Source: Clitopilus passeckerianus (taxonomy: Eukaryota; Basidiomycota; Agaricomycetes; Agaricales; Entolomataceae). From it: a DNA stretch of 64,000 nucleotides. A program made the position numbers and the translations under genes. Of the stretch, positions 47,822-60,716 are shown in pieces. The stretch is from NCBI GenBank assembly GCA_944990035.1, contig CALYLX010000145.1:496001-560000 (forward strand). Reading direction: 5' to 3'. Below the pieces are notes generated by a model that was given only the letters and a program-made list of their open reading frames with translations, was not told where the DNA came from and did not search any database. Within the stretch, counting starts at the first letter, position 1, and each line of letters starts with the position of its first letter.

Positions 47822-50800
47822 CTATTGGCCAGTGGTGGCAGGGGTCGGGCTCGATGGTGGTGTCTTCATGTAGCTATCAACCCATTTCTGTCGAAGGGCA
47901 GTCCTCTTATCCAGGGCTTCCTTGACCCTCTTCGTCTCTTCCTTGCTAGCAGGTAGTTTCCATAGAATATCCTCCGACTTGGACACATAGAATAGACGAT
48001 ATGTTCGCACGCAGATCTTGATCTCGAGAGCGTCTTGTGTAATAACGTTCGGTGGTAAATCTCGAATGGCGGCAGGTAGATTTCTGGGTACGATTTCATC
48101 AGCACGGCTCAAACTGAAGATGCCAGGAGGTAACTTACCTGTGCAAGAACGGAGGTTTAACCATGGATTGGGGGATTCCCTCAGTGAGGTCATTCTAGAA
48201 CCAAGTTCAGTACTAGATCGTCAACGTTACAACACTTGAGGTCTTACTGAAACGAATGAATCAATATAGGCTTGCCAGCGGCCAGTGACAACCTCGGAAT
48301 CGTCGACACTGGAGTCATCCTTTCCAATGAGCTGAATTGTCATTGTCCTCGTGTCCGGCAACTAATCAGGGTTATTTAGTATCCAACAATCAACTTGCAA
48401 ACAAGGAGGGAAACCAACCCAGTCAATTCTGAAAAGGTTCTCGTCAGGCCCCAGCACCTTTTCAGCATTCCTTCTATTATTGATCTGATCTTGTGTAGTA
48501 GGCGCAGCAAGAGCACGTTCCTTCTTCAGAAGCTCAAGGAGGTCCTGACTCTTCACGTCGGGCAAAATTGTCTGAACTTGCTTGATGATACCTCCAACAA
48601 CCTTGTCAATAGTGAAGGCACGATACGCCTCCTGTTTGTATGAAGTGAGCTGTCTATGATTCATGATATGAAGGTGTAAAAGTTACCTGAACACCAAACA
48701 TTACTCTTAACTGCTCCTCAAAGATGGGTTGCTCGATCTCCCCATCAAACAAACGCTCAAGGGTCTCTAGCAGGAGCTCGTAATAGTGCTCTGCATTGGG
48801 GGAGGCGGGAGTTTTTGGTTCACTTGAAACGCCGTTTGAGAGAGACCCACTCGACTGGGCTGGAGCACCTTCTTGAACCTGCATCTGGGGAAGATGGGTC
48901 TTCAGCGCAGCAGCAGCAGCCATCTTTGAAGATACGTGTTTGAATCGTGCCAGCCGCGAGTGAAGGATCTGAAGAAAAAAGGTTGAACCTCAAGCCGAAC
49001 TAGTGATCAACATCAACCCACCTCTATCAACCTCAGCAGGCTGTAGAATGACGTATTCGTGAAGAATACGTTTCTTCTAGATGCCCCAGGGGCACCTCCC
49101 AATCTCCTGCCAAGTTCCTGAGCCTGAGCTAGCATCGCAGCGCCGATATCTTCATTGACATTTTGGGCAAAGATTGGTGCGGGAGATGCCAGTCTAGAAA
49201 CTGCTGGTGACCTTGAAGTAGCCCTCGAGCCCGCTCTTGAATCGGATCTGGAAGGAGGTGTAGAGGTGGCGCCCTCAGGCTGTTGTTGCCCACCCCTGGT
49301 CCGCCTTTGGCTGGCCGATTTTGCTTGCTCCGCCTTCAGTAGCTTCTTTCTGAGGTCAGCACCACTGGCGTTGGCCAACCCATTGGTGCTTGCGTTACTT
49401 CCACTGGCTTTCTTGCCATTGACGCGCTTCGACCCAGCATTTGAGACAGAGGCGGTAGTCTCGAGGTCGCTCATTCCATCACCATCGCTACCCTCACTAC
49501 CATCGGCTAGGATGAAGGCTTCGTTGAAGGACTTCACATCAAGGGAGAAGAAGAGGGGTATGAAGGACCTGAGGAAATTCTCTATCCTCCTTCGCTCTGC
49601 AAACGGAATTTGGCCTTGGGTCCGGTCCAGATATGACAGCGTCAACTTCATGGCATCTTGCAAGACCGTTACATAGCCGTCGTTGTCGTCTTTCTTGCGC
49701 TCGTCACCAGAGTCGAGCATAAACTCTAGCTGATGCTTGACTCCGGTCCTGCCAAAGCTTGCGTCCACTAAGCCTGCGCGTTTGTTGACTTGCTGTTCAC
49801 GAACACTTTCGATCTGGCTGACCAAGCCCCGGACACTGAGGTTTTTCTTCTCATCTCCCCTCCACCAGACGCCTCGCCAGTCTAGAGCTTTCCAGAAGTT
49901 GGCCCTCTCGACTTCCCTCCACACCTTATTCCATTCTCTCTGCGCTCTCTTCCATTCCTCTTCCTTCGTCTTCAGCCTCGCCAGCACAACAGGTATTGCA
50001 ACAGCTGGTGCATCCTGCATACATTGGATGACCTCCAGCCCAGGATCACGTCCGTATATCTTCTTCACGACTCGTGAATGAATAGCTTTCCATCCGCCAC
50101 CCAGATTGGGCTTCAACTTGAAACCATTCCTTTCCTCTTGAGTCGAAAGGGATGCAATCTTATGAGCAATTGGGTCAAGAAGGGAGATAGTCCTGGTGAT
50201 CGCATCGATGTGGAAGTCGTACTCGTGCCGTTCCTCCTCCGATCGGTGAAGTGCCTCTTCATAAATGTTTTTGCGATGAGAGATGAAGCCGGATTCCTCG
50301 CTCGACCATGAGGGGTGTGACACCCACTCGTCGTTCAGAACAGAACGGCACATATCATCCCTGCCCGAGCAAGGCACGTTCACTTCGTCGGATGAAAGCT
50401 TGCGATAGCTGCCGTATTTGGCGCTGAGCTGTGCCCGGGAAGGTTTCTCCAGGACACCTACGATGGCAGGTCGTGTCCAACCGAAAGGCATCCGCGATTC
50501 CTGCTCAAAGGCTTCCCGTTCTTTCCTCTCGTCCCAACCAAGTATGGTCTTAAATTGTTTCATGAGGTCTGTATCGCCGAGGAAGTTGCTGGCCTCTTTG
50601 ATGAGTCGTGCTGTGTCAATGAAGTCTTGGGTGAAGAGGTTGACAATCTTGAGGAACTCGTTATAGGTGTCCCTGTTATCAAGCATTCGCCGGACATGAT
50701 CAAAGAACAATATGTCGTCGTTCCTGGACGGAATATGTGGTACGGCAGCAGACATGACTTGTGGAGCGGGTGGGAGGACGTGGGGAGGGAGAGGAAGGGC

Positions 50801-52575
50801 CGTGGTCCGAAGGGAAGGTGGTGAAGGAGGTTGTGGATGCGGCTTAGAGTATGAGGCGGGCGTGAGGTCCTGGCCAATGGCGTGTTTAGATTTCTGCTAC
50901 AAGAGTTCAGTAAAGAATCAAATATGCGCCTATTTATTTACCTTGGAACTCGGCTGGGGCTTGGTGATAGTAACAGGTTCTTTGTCAACTGGTTTTCTCT
51001 TCCTCTTGTTGGGAACATTAGGCACAGCAGCAGTTTCAAGCTTCCTCTTTCCTTTGCTTGCCTCTGCAAGAATGGTGGGGTCATCCAAGTTTTGCGAATG
51101 GGCGGGCATGAAGATACGGAAGTCGGAACGTAGGTCAGGCGCGTCTTTGAACAACCTTGCGATCTGGCGGGAAACTTCCTCCTGGAACATGAATTCATGT
51201 GATCAATGTGACAAGTGAAGAGCAAAAGTAGAAGAGCTACCTCATCAATCGACTCTGGATGATTGTGATATTGTGACAAGATTTCGAGGAATTGCCGGTA
51301 CACCTCGGGATCACATCTCTGCTTGATCTTCTGAACGTATTGCACGGCAGGCTCAATGGCTTGACCATCGATAGGAAGTGTGCGAGGGTCCGGAGAGCTC
51401 AATGCAGCAGCTATTTGGGTGCGTATCAGAATTTGTGAACCGAGGAGACGAATTTAACCAACTTGGTTTGGGTGCAGAATGAGCCTCAGGCACGCGCGGG
51501 GCTTCGGGTTGAGATCTTGACCAGCCCACATCCTTTCGGTCCGGGAGAGGATCCGTGGTGGACTGTATCGTAGTCCCCGAAGGAGTCGTAACTGTGATGA
51601 AGGTATTGTTCACATCGTGGGCGTCCGAAGATATGTCAATTCTATAGCCAACAGGCAGAAAGGTGTTGAATCCTTGTATTAAAGACGGGTGGCCATTGAA
51701 AAGGTGGGAGACGCGGCGAATGACACCGGGTGTATCGATTCTAATGGCCGTGCTTCAGCATTCCGCGTCATAAATGGCAAAATTTGAAGGCTTACAGTTC
51801 GTTCTTGAACTCCTTCATGATGTCCAAGAATCTATTATAAACATCTGGCTGATTCTGAAATTGCACTTTGACTGCATCCAAATAGCTGAGGGCGTCGGTC
51901 ACGTTCAACGGTCGATCCGGCGAGGCCTCTCGTTGAGGCTGGTTTTGTGTGGGTGATGTAGCGGGGGTTCCATTAACCGCTCCCGGTGTAGCAGTCGCTG
52001 AAGGAGGGGGTTCCAGGGGCCTTGGAGTGGAAACTGGAGGTGGTGCTGGCTGGTCTACCGCCATCAACGTCGACTCTTTAATGGGGGCCTCCGGTGGTAG
52101 GGAGCCTTGCTTGTATACAGAGGCAGGCGGCGCCTCAGGTTGTGTGACAGGTTTATCGACGACAACGTCAGAGGTGGATGGAGGTGTGGTCGAAGGTAGA
52201 TTTTCTGTCTTCGCTTCCGTATTCGGCCCGTCAGGAACTAGTGAGAGATCAGTAAACGGTGAACTGAACAGCGTATTTTCATACAAACGGACCTGTCCTC
52301 ATTTCACCATTATTAAGCGGATCAACGTCAGCCTTTGGAGTGGAAGATAAAGCAGCCTCCGGTTTATCGTCTATAGTAGAGTCGCCTGCAGGCTGACTTG
52401 CTGAAGAATCCGGTAGTATTGGCGAAGCAACACTGGTCAAAGCTGGTGCCTTGTCCGTGCTGAGTTCAGCTGAAGGTGCTACCGGCTGTCCGGTAGTGTC
52501 ATCAGCAGACTTAGGAGCTTGCAAGTCGGATGAGACGGTGTCCACAGCCATTTGGTCGTCGTCCCTATTATCCAT
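47822..52575 (-). CDS. SIN3: SIN3 transcriptional corepressor
   Basis: Scaffold of the Rpd3-type histone deacetylase complex, which recruits HDAC to promoters through PAH domains. A large multi-exon minus-strand gene from ATG 52575 ([13 protein letters not shown]) to a stop at 47822. PAH1 is at about 51860 ([14 protein letters not shown]...[13 protein letters not shown]). PAH2 is near 51200-51330 ([27 protein letters not shown]), followed by a basic, Lys-rich linker. PAH3 is near 50600-50720 ([15 protein letters not shown]...[15 protein letters not shown]). Then comes the HDAC-interaction domain ([18 protein letters not shown]...[12 protein letters not shown]...[16 protein letters not shown]) and the Sin3a C-terminal region ([31 protein letters not shown]). 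Pro/Ser-rich spacers separate the PAHs. No break noted. Confidence 0.95.
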
Positions 52576-52870
52576 GACGAGCGGAAGAACTAAGGAGACG
52601 CTGTGTTCATGCCCATACGTCGTCGATCAATCCGAATTTTCCTCATCATGTGACCTTGAACGCGTGTCCAGTTTTGGACGACTTGGACGCGTCACTTTCA
52701 CGATCAGCACTCCAACACAAAGAGGTAACAAGGCTGATAGCGAAGGTGTCTCGAGAGTTTCAGGGGTGACTATTATATTCAATCTATGTCTATGTGCTAC
52801 CAATACTCACAATGCAGTCAAACCCCTTGTATTGAGACCAGATATCCACTATCGTTCTCGGATTGGTATT

Positions 52871-53356
52871 TTAATCTAGCAAAGGAACTTCAAACTTCAG
52901 GTCCTTCCCAGGTTCGTTTTCTTGAGGAACGACTATCCAAGCTTTATGTATAACCTTCAAATATCCCATATGACAACCAGCAGGGAGCGAAGCCTGGACT
53001 GCCAACATAGCATTAGGGTATTTATAGAATCGGGAAAGTATCTCCCGCATAAGCTCAGGAGTATTGATTCTGAATTTTAGGTTAGCTCTCAGGCAAAAGT
53101 ATATATGTCGGTAATACACGTACTCCTTATTCTGGAACTGGAACAACAGACTCGCAAACTTTTGATAAAGCTCGGGGTCAGCGTCATTGAGCTCTTTCTT
53201 TGCCTCTATGGCGAGTCCGTACGCCTTGTGGTACTTTTCTTCCTGGTCCAGCCGTTTCTTAGTATTGGGAGAAGGCGAGCGAGAGAGATTGTTGTCGTTT
53301 GGGGACTCCTTGGCCATCGTCGCATGTTCAACATTTTCCCGAGCACCGTCAGGCAT
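52871..53356 (-). CDS. Small PAH-domain-only protein (SIN3-like)
   Basis: A two-exon gene, ATG 53356 to 52871, encoding about 140 residues. The C-terminal two-thirds read DADPELYQKFASLLFQFQNKE, then INTPELMREILSRFYKYPNAMLAVQASLP. This is the helix pattern of a paired amphipathic helix (a Y-x-K-F-x2-L-L then N-T-x-E-L), with the same intron position as SIN3 PAHs (before the I-x-T-P block). There is no HDAC-interaction domain and no second PAH. It stands upstream of SIN3 on the same strand. It could bind SIN3 partners and compete with SIN3; that is inference. Confidence 0.6.
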   Translation of the reverse strand: MPDGARENVEHATMAKESPNDNNLSRSPSPNTKKRLDQEEKYHKAYGLAIEAKKELNDADPELYQKFASLLFQFQNKEYVYYRHIYFCLRANLKFRINTPELMREILSRFYKYPNAMLAVQASLPAGCHMGYLKVIHKAWIVVPQENEPGKDLKFEVPLLD

Positions 53357-53627
53357 TATTCGAGGCAGTGAACTGGAAATGAGAGGTCGAAACGAAGCGT
53401 AAAGCCCTTTTATATTTATTCGTGTCTTTCATAGACAATGCATTGTGTTGACGGAGCCTCGAGGCCAGGATGGCCAGAATTTTCAGCAGGCGCCACTTGG
53501 GCCATCGGAAGTACATAGCAGCAAAATGCTTGCAAGCGCAGAAATTTACCGGAAAGTGTCGTGCGGTGGGCACAGGCCGGAGTGGTCCAGTTGTATCACT
53601 CACTAATATACATTCAAAAGGCAACAC

Positions 53628-54201
53628 CTATACAGTTTGTCCTACAGGAAATTCGACAGTCTCCTTTGGCGTTACTAACCTTCCCAATTTCTTTGTTTGG
53701 CCTAAGATATTTTCCATATTATAACCTGGAATAAATTCGCTCATCCCTCGCACGATGTCCGGATATGCGTGGAAATTCTCCGTGAATTGCTTCAAGAACA
53801 ATCGGGTATCCAACCTAGAAGCACAGGAAGCACTGTATTTGAACATGAATCTAAGTGTGAGCCTGGCGTAGAACTTACTCTTCGTTCCTGAACTTCTGGA
53901 ATGCGCTGATCAGCTCGATGTAGAGTGGATGTTCAGTACCACCAAGCTCAGTCTCGACGTCCTTCAAGAAAGCTTGCGCCTTCTTTATCTTAGTCTCAGC
54001 GGTCGGAAACTTCTCGCGGAATTGGGCTTGCAGTTGTGCCAAGTCAACCTGAACGCCTGCCTCGTTCGACTGCAACCCCGTGAGTCCTGGAAATTGAGCC
54101 TATAGCTCCGTGATGTCCACGTTGGGCATGGTTACCGTCGATGTCGACGATGTCGACGATGACTGTGCCGCGGGGAAGTTTGTGTTATTCTCGACGGACA
54201 T
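53628..54201 (-). pseudogene. Second PAH-domain-only gene, with an in-frame TAG or a 36-base intron
   Basis: From ATG 54201 the frame reads MSVENNTNFPAAQSSST...NVDITEL and hits TAG at 54100-54102, then continues AQFPGLTG in frame. The sequence VDITEL-stop-AQF parallels VDLAQLQAQF 27 residues later, so the stop may replace a Gln codon (CAG to TAG). A 36-base GT-AG interval (54100-54135) could also be an unusually short intron, and its removal keeps the frame. The C-terminal half is PAH-like (GGTEHPLYIELISAFQKFRNEE, then LDTRLFLKQFTENFHAYPDIVRGMSEFIPG). It is a paralogue of the neighbouring PAH gene by layout and intron position. Confidence 0.5.
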
Positions 54202-56459
54202 CCCAAGCTCTCAACAAGTGTGAAATTTGACCTCGTTCGAGCCTAGACGGTTCTTTATATACCTTCATGGGCGCCCGGATCTAATTTACAGATCTGTCAT
54301 GAGTCAATGAACTCAGGTATTCGAATGGAATCCGGATACGAAATCCATCAAAACACGATCAAGAAGATGCTGTGATGTATGGGCATTCTCAGAGAAGGAT
54401 ACGGCGTTGCTTCACGATATTGGACATGTGCACGGACGTTAACTGGGAGAATGAGATGGGAGGTTGGAGGATGTAAGGGGCAGAGGGGTTTTAAAGCTGA
54501 ATGACATTGAGCACTATGGACGACATGGATAGATGGCAGCTACATGTACAACTTCGTGGGGCACCTAAAACAGGGAGATGATTAGAATGAGGATCAAATG
54601 CAAAAAATGTGCAAAAGATAATGGATGAAGTCAGAAAAAGCCATGTTTTCATCCGCACCGTCCAGTCGAAACAACCTGGTCCGGTCCACCAACCTCAGAA
54701 CGAAGAAGGCGAACACAGCTTCTCAAAGAAAAGGGACCAAAGTACGAGCCAACACGAGCGAGCGGTCAAAGAATGGATGAACTTTGGTTTCGTCTTGGGC
54801 AAGAACAAAGGGTACAAGAAAATGTATGCATAAAATTTACTTACCCTGTAGAGCTATGACCGGTACAGTCTCAGACTCAAAACACTTCTTGGCTAGAAAA
54901 CAACACAGTAAAGGTCAGCAGATGTTTCAAAATTTGTAAAACGAGCGAATAAAGACGGGTCAGATAGAAATATTTTGGTAAGAGTTGTGTCCACAAGAGG
55001 TTGATTGCTCTCGTTCGGAAGCAGAACTGATTGTAACATCATGCAGCAGAATTGCAGCTAAAAGAAGTTAATTGACGAATTGTACCCACCTTTGGCCCTA
55101 GGAACGTCGGAGACCGACGCTGCTGCGTTCAACATTTGGCAGGGAAAGAACTTGAATAGCGACTGTACAGTTTTTGGGCGGAGACCGAATTCTGACCTTG
55201 GGTAAAGATGTGTTGCTCGAACACTCGCAACGACAAGACCGCTGAACCTGATGTCCGCCTGACGGTGCCCGTCCTGGGGGAAATGATCGTGTACTGAACG
55301 ATATATGGTGAGCTTAAATTCAAGCATTCTATTCTTTGATGATACTTTTCCATCTTCGAGTCGGTGAACTCATACCATGATCCTTGCTCGCAACATGCAT
55401 CACCAACTGAGCCTTTTTCTTTCCTATCTCCTTCGTAAATTTGTTTCGTCTTTATTTACCTTCTTCTCTACAGCGTCCTCTGATCAAACGTGAGTTTTGA
55501 CCTTCAAGTTGAAGATCTTCCGCTTGGGAAGAAATTTCCTCCTGCGTTGGCGACTCGACACTCACAATGGCATGGGCCGTAACGCTTGCACCTACCACCC
55601 GCTGAAGCTCAATTTTATTGTCTACGCCCTACAACGATTTTGGTCTGACACGAACCTGCTTCAGGAGAGGTCACATTCGTATCAGGCCTCTTTGCCGTGT
55701 GTATCAGGTAAGGGTCTCTTTCACATTCAGTTTTTCTTCCCCGGAGATGATACCAAAATGAAAGTGACAAGCATATGTCCGATTATACGTATGAAGGACA
55801 CCTTTATCCGTTGTCTGAGGGTCCCCTCATCTTCATTGCTCGGAATCCTTACTGACTTCGTTGACTCTAGGTCAATGCCGCGGATTCCACCTCTTTGTAC
55901 CACAATGTAAAGAATGTATTCGAATCCCAATTGAATTCAATTTCGATCTATCCTGCGAATTTTCCGGTCACTTATGTGCCCTCGTGAACCCTTGTCTGTG
56001 AAGTCCCTCTCAATCCGTTGTGGCGTTACTCCAATCATCGACAGGTTTCAATGAAGTATATTCCCCATTTGCCACTGCACGGAAACCAACTCGTTGACGA
56101 GGAACATTTCCCAAACTGCCGTCAGTTCCGTTTACCCGCGAACCTGTATAATAACCCGACGGTACTCCTTCACACTGCTCAGTTGCTATCCGTAAGCTCT
56201 AGCTGCGGGCCGTGTACGACTCCGTTATGCTATCATCCTTATCTTTGCTCGGATTTCGAACCTTGTGAGTCCTGCCCATTCGACTTATCCAATGTCAGTA
56301 ACAGAGGGTTGCGAACCTGGTAGGACATATATATACCGGACAGGGTTACAGCAAATCCCTGATGTGCGTCCACTTGGCCGATAGTCATCCTAGGCTCTAT
56401 GTGCCTGAATCTGGAATACATATATAAGAATTTGCCCATTCTTGTGCATTTCATCCACT
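54202..56459. other. 2.2-kb stretch with no supported gene
   Basis: Frames such as 54609-54833 and 55497-55910 show no motif, composition bias or splice context I trust. The right end holds a TATA-like box (56421) for the next gene. Confidence 0.4.
56420..56430 (+). promoter_or_regulatory. TATA-like element upstream of the DUF6533-type gene
   Basis: ATATATAAGAA lies 30-40 bases before the ATG at 56460, consistent with a core promoter with a short 5' UTR. Confidence 0.45.
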
Positions 56460-57932
56460 ATGTCACTTCATCCTATCACCCCATTCCTTCCCAATGGTCA
56501 CATCGAGACGCAGCAGCACATGTGAGTTGATAGTGCCTTTTGAATACAGACAGCTGAAAGAGTCAAATAGAGTTATCGGCAAATATTGCTTCATAGCATC
56601 CGCTGTTGTTTTCCTTTGGGACATAGGTGAATGGCATTGGACCTACATCTACGAGTTGATGACTGATCTTGATTGTTTCTAGCCCTCACATTCGGAAGGG
56701 AAGTCGAGCTCATTTGGATCCAGCGATGGAATTCGTTTACCCTCCTTTGGTTATTGGTGCGAAGCTTTCCTCTCCAAACAGCGTTACCTCTAATGGTCGC
56801 TTCAGATTCGATATGTGCCTCTAGCTATGGAAGTAGTGATTATGGATGGTATGTGCCCCCAAATCGGGTATGGAGGAACACTGACCATATATTTTATCGA
56901 ACAGCTCTCCTATCGTCATCCCCAATGCTTGATGTGTGACCAACAGATATGATTGTCATCTCAGAAAACTAACTTCCAGACAGATGTAAGGCTTTGGGTA
57001 CCGGTGCAAGGCTCCAGACTGACGATGTCGTGACACTTAGATGCACTCAATGGCTGGCCTTTGCACAATCATTTTCATCGATTTCTATCGTGCTCGTGCA
57101 GATCATGTTCACACTTCGAATGTATGCACTCTATGACAGGAGGAAGATTGTACTCTTCGCTTTCAGTTCCATCGTGATCGTTGAAATTGGGTTCCAGTCG
57201 GTACGCAGCACATATCCTTCCTCTTTCTTCCTCTCAACCTCTCTAGTTCATCATCCTGGACACAGCTATATTCTCCCGTCCTCGTGGCGTACCGAGTTGC
57301 GCGGCTGGCGCACAGCACCTGGGAAGGTGAAGCCATCCTCTCGCGAAACAACTCAGGCGTTTAACCTATACCTCCTGCGACCAGGCCACCTCGTACCGGA
57401 GCTGCCTTCTGGGCATTCTCCATGGTTTTTGATATGCTAGGATTCGCCCTCACAGTTCACAAAACACTGTCGCTGCTTCGCTTGGATAGGTCACTGAGCC
57501 TTTATCGAATCATTCTGAGGGATGGTGAGTATATAACGGCATCTATTCATCTTCTTGGCTAAAATGTATTCCCAGGTTCTCTTTATTTCGTGTAAGCCAA
57601 TTTCGACACGGCTGCTCGAATTGGCTCAAAAGTCATAATTTTTAGCTGCATACTCACGTCTCACCTTGGAAATATGTTGTGCTTGTTGGTCGGTGACCTT
57701 TGACTCTGTCGTCGTCTACGCCGCTGAAAATTAGCACCTAGCTGGCGCCGCTAGACATGGGAACTATACTTGCAAAGTTCGTATCTTGATATCTAATGCA
57801 AATAGATAATTCAACGACTCCACCAGTCTGGCTACGGTCCTCCCTGTTGTCATCACAAATCGGCTCATTCTCAATCTTAAGGCCGCCGCACGATTGAATA
57901 CTCCACAAACACCGCCGATCGTACTCGGATGA
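56460..57932 (+). CDS. DUF6533-type seven-helix membrane protein, copy A
   Basis: ATG 56460 (MSLHPITPFLPNGHIE) begins a spliced gene. The second exon block gives HIVIGKYCFIASAVVFLWDI, then LTFGREVELIWIQRWNSFTLLWLLV, the hallmark of the DUF6533 family as I recall it. A later helix has IVLVQIMFTLRMYALYDRRK with the MYALY motif, then IVEIGFQ, AFWAFSMVFDMLGFALTVHKT and SLSLYRIILRDGSLYF. The C-terminal exon (VVITNRLILNLKAAAR) ends at 57932. The function is unknown; the family is expanded in Agaricomycetes. The 3' exon boundaries are approximate. Copy B follows in tandem. Confidence 0.7.
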
Positions 57933-58573
57933 GCACCATGTTCCAAGATGCTGGCCCCAAAGAGGGAACAATGGACGACGTTGAAGGGAAATGTTGCGCC
58001 GTCCAAGGCTTGGTGGAGGTTCTTGGTGGCAGCCCGGACACATAAGGCTGAAGCTCAATTGTGGGATTCTGGGAGAAGGACGCATGGGGAGTATGCGATT
58101 GATTGCCACCACGTATGCTATTGCCAGCTGTGGCAAGCACTGGTGCCATGTTAGGACTAGCATTCTGAATTCACTCTACCTAACCCGAAGTAGGCAGCTC
58201 AGGGTTGCCGCATCTTGCCACTTCGTTGCAACGTGGCTTCAGTACTTTGTACTGATCCACTTCATCTACTAGGTTCGCGGTATGTAGCTGATTCGGAAAT
58301 CAACTCAGAAGGTGTATTGTATCTTGTGCACTCATTTTTAGTCATCAACCTTAGATATGCCCCCAATGCCATTGACGCTCGTCGACAACTCCTCGGCCAA
58401 ATGGGGACGTGGAACGGTTTCACCCACAAAAAGTCTTTGCACCTGCCTGAATGTGACCCTGCAGTTCACCATCGCGATTTGCAATCACTAAGCCGGTGCC
58501 TGTTGAGTTGTCCTTCAGCCGTCATATATAGGTGTTGCCCCGAGTCTCGTTGTTTATACCCAATGGTTCCTCC
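57933..58573. other. Spacer between the two DUF6533-type genes
   Basis: Mostly non-coding. The sequence just after copy A's stop has short open pieces that may be a decayed extension of its C-terminal tail. Confidence 0.35.
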
Positions 58574-60309
58574 ATGACAGCCTCGCCAGCGATCCTCTCT
58601 CCAGATGGTTTGTTGCTCTACGAACGGATGTAGGCCTCACAGTAGTTCCAGCATATGATTTACGACTCAATAGTGACCAACTCAGTGTGGCTCAAAACTA
58701 TTATTTCGTGGCGTCTGGAATTGTGATGTACTTGGATGTCGGTGAGCGTGTACAACCAACCTATCATATACCGTGATCTAACGCAAAGACTAGTGTTGAC
58801 GTTCGATAGGGAAGTCGAGTTGATCTGGACGCAGAAGTGGACACCGTTTACTCTACTTTGGGTGCTAGTGAGTCCATTATGATTTCCTCACTCCTCCTCG
58901 AAGCATTGTTGATGTTCCCACCGAAAGATTCGACATGTACCACTTGTGGGGCAGTTTTTTGTATTGGACGGTACATACTTTAGGTCGTAATGCCTGAAGT
59001 AAATCTGACGGGTCCCTTCCTTTCCTCGACAGTGTCTATGAATCGATCTCCCATACTTGACGTATGTCATAACCTGCTAAAATCATACTTGTGATTCAAG
59101 CACTGACGAGTTTTCACGTAGTTGTTTGTGTTCTCTCCGCTCTCCTGTAGGTATCAAGGCCAATCAAGCTTTTCCTAGATGCGGTAATTGGGTACAGTAT
59201 ATCGCAGCATATAGCGCATACTGTCTTCTCATGGTGCAGATCGTCTTTACCATGAGAGTCTATGCCTTGTACGGCGGGCGTCGCTGCATTCTTTACCTCT
59301 TTGCTGTTTTTGTGATGGTCGAGATTGGGTTCGTCGTAGTAAATCCTTTCAATTACTTGCCTTTCCTAGGGATCAAACTGACTATGCTTCCCGTCACTTA
59401 GTGGCTACTCAATGAACTAATCTCGACCAGGCACCTGCACAATTCTACGCCTACGGCCTGTGTTTATGGCGAGAAAAACATTGGCAGGTACGCAGCCCCT
59501 TGTTCTCCAATACCGTTCCTCAAACCGGTCACCCCTAGCCGCATCGGAGCGTCCTTCTACGCCCCATCAATTGGATTTGACATTGCTGTCTTTGGTGTAA
59601 CCATATACAGGACAACCGCTATGCTTCGGTTCAATAGGTCTCCTGGTTTGTACACCATATTCCTTCGTGATGGTCAGTAGTCACATCTGCGAGCGCACCC
59701 GCCTTTCTCATAACCATTTTTCAGGGTTCCTGTATTTCTGGTGAGTGAAAATGGGATAACTCAACCGGCCGCCTGACGAAACATCCTCTGAAGTTGCGTC
59801 TTCGCCTGCCATGTCGTGAATATCTTCACCCTCCTTGTGAATAGCCATCTTGTCTATAACATCACAGTCCTCTCACAAGCACTTTTCAGTTCGCACCACA
59901 GGAGCTGAGCACTCTTCACACGAAGTAGGGAGCTCTTACTTTGATCCTTACTAGCCAAATGTTTATTTTCATCCTTAGTATGGCTTGCTCCGTCTCGATA
60001 GCCATCACAAATCGGCTCATTCTCAACCTCAAGGCTGCCGCCCGCTCGGAGACATCCCATTCAAACACTGCCAATACGTCCTCAGCCTTCCCAAATCTGG
60101 ACCATTCGATGCATTGGATCATCGAGGATGTTGCAGAGGGCCTGTCGCAGCGTGAACACCCGACCAAGCATAGTATTGCACTTAACGATTCGGAGGAATC
60201 TGGGCCCAGTATCAGGTTGCGAACATTTACTTCCACCCCTACGGACCCCGAAACTGTATACACAGCGCGTAGTTTATCATTTTTGGAGCATGATAATAAA
60301 GAAGCTTAA
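58574..60309 (+). CDS. DUF6533-type seven-helix membrane protein, copy B
   Basis: ATG 58574 (MTASPAILSPDGLLLYER) splices, with its donor near 58619, to DQLSVAQNYYFVASGIVMYLDV, then LTFDREVELIWTQKWTPFTLLWVL, followed by LLMVQIVFTMRVYALYGGRR, FAVFVMVEIGFVV and SIGFDIAVFGVTIYRTTAMLRF. Near the C-terminus are SPGLYTIFLRDGFLYF and ITNRLILNLKAAAR. The shared motifs and their order match copy A. The tail differs: a hydrophilic extension of about 90 residues ending SFLEHDNKEA at 60309. The role is unknown, perhaps sensory or transport-related. Confidence 0.7.
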
Positions 60310-60716
60310 TTTCTGCTTTTTCTGGTCCCAATCGAATTAGTGGAGTATTTCGAACAGGCGCTATCCAGGAGATGAAGCAGGCCAACCCCTTATCCTCACA
60401 ACCGGAAACGGGAATGGGATAAACGGATGATATTATAATTGGCCCACCGATAGTAACGAATACAACATGTTACCGCCGAATGGCTGGCAAACGAGTGCTG
60501 ACCAACGAGCTGGAACCTCTTTCCAATCACCATTGAATAAGGGGAGAGTCATTCTCCCATGCGTTGCGCTCGTTTGGGATCAACAAAACGGGCCTTGTCG
60601 AGAAGGGCCTTCACGACTCAAGGGGAATCATTGCTGAATTGGTTTCTTTATCCCCATGAGAGGGCGAAGGGCAAGCATTCTGAGGTCCGGGGTGGCTGTT
60701 CGCAGCCAGCAAATTT
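60310..60716. other. Convergent 3' spacer; nothing seen
   Basis: About 400 bases between convergent stop codons. Confidence 0.45.

Noticed and set aside
57738..58163. 141-codon minus-strand frame
   Set aside because: It is antisense to the 3' exon of DUF6533-type copy A and its spacer, with no recognisable motif.
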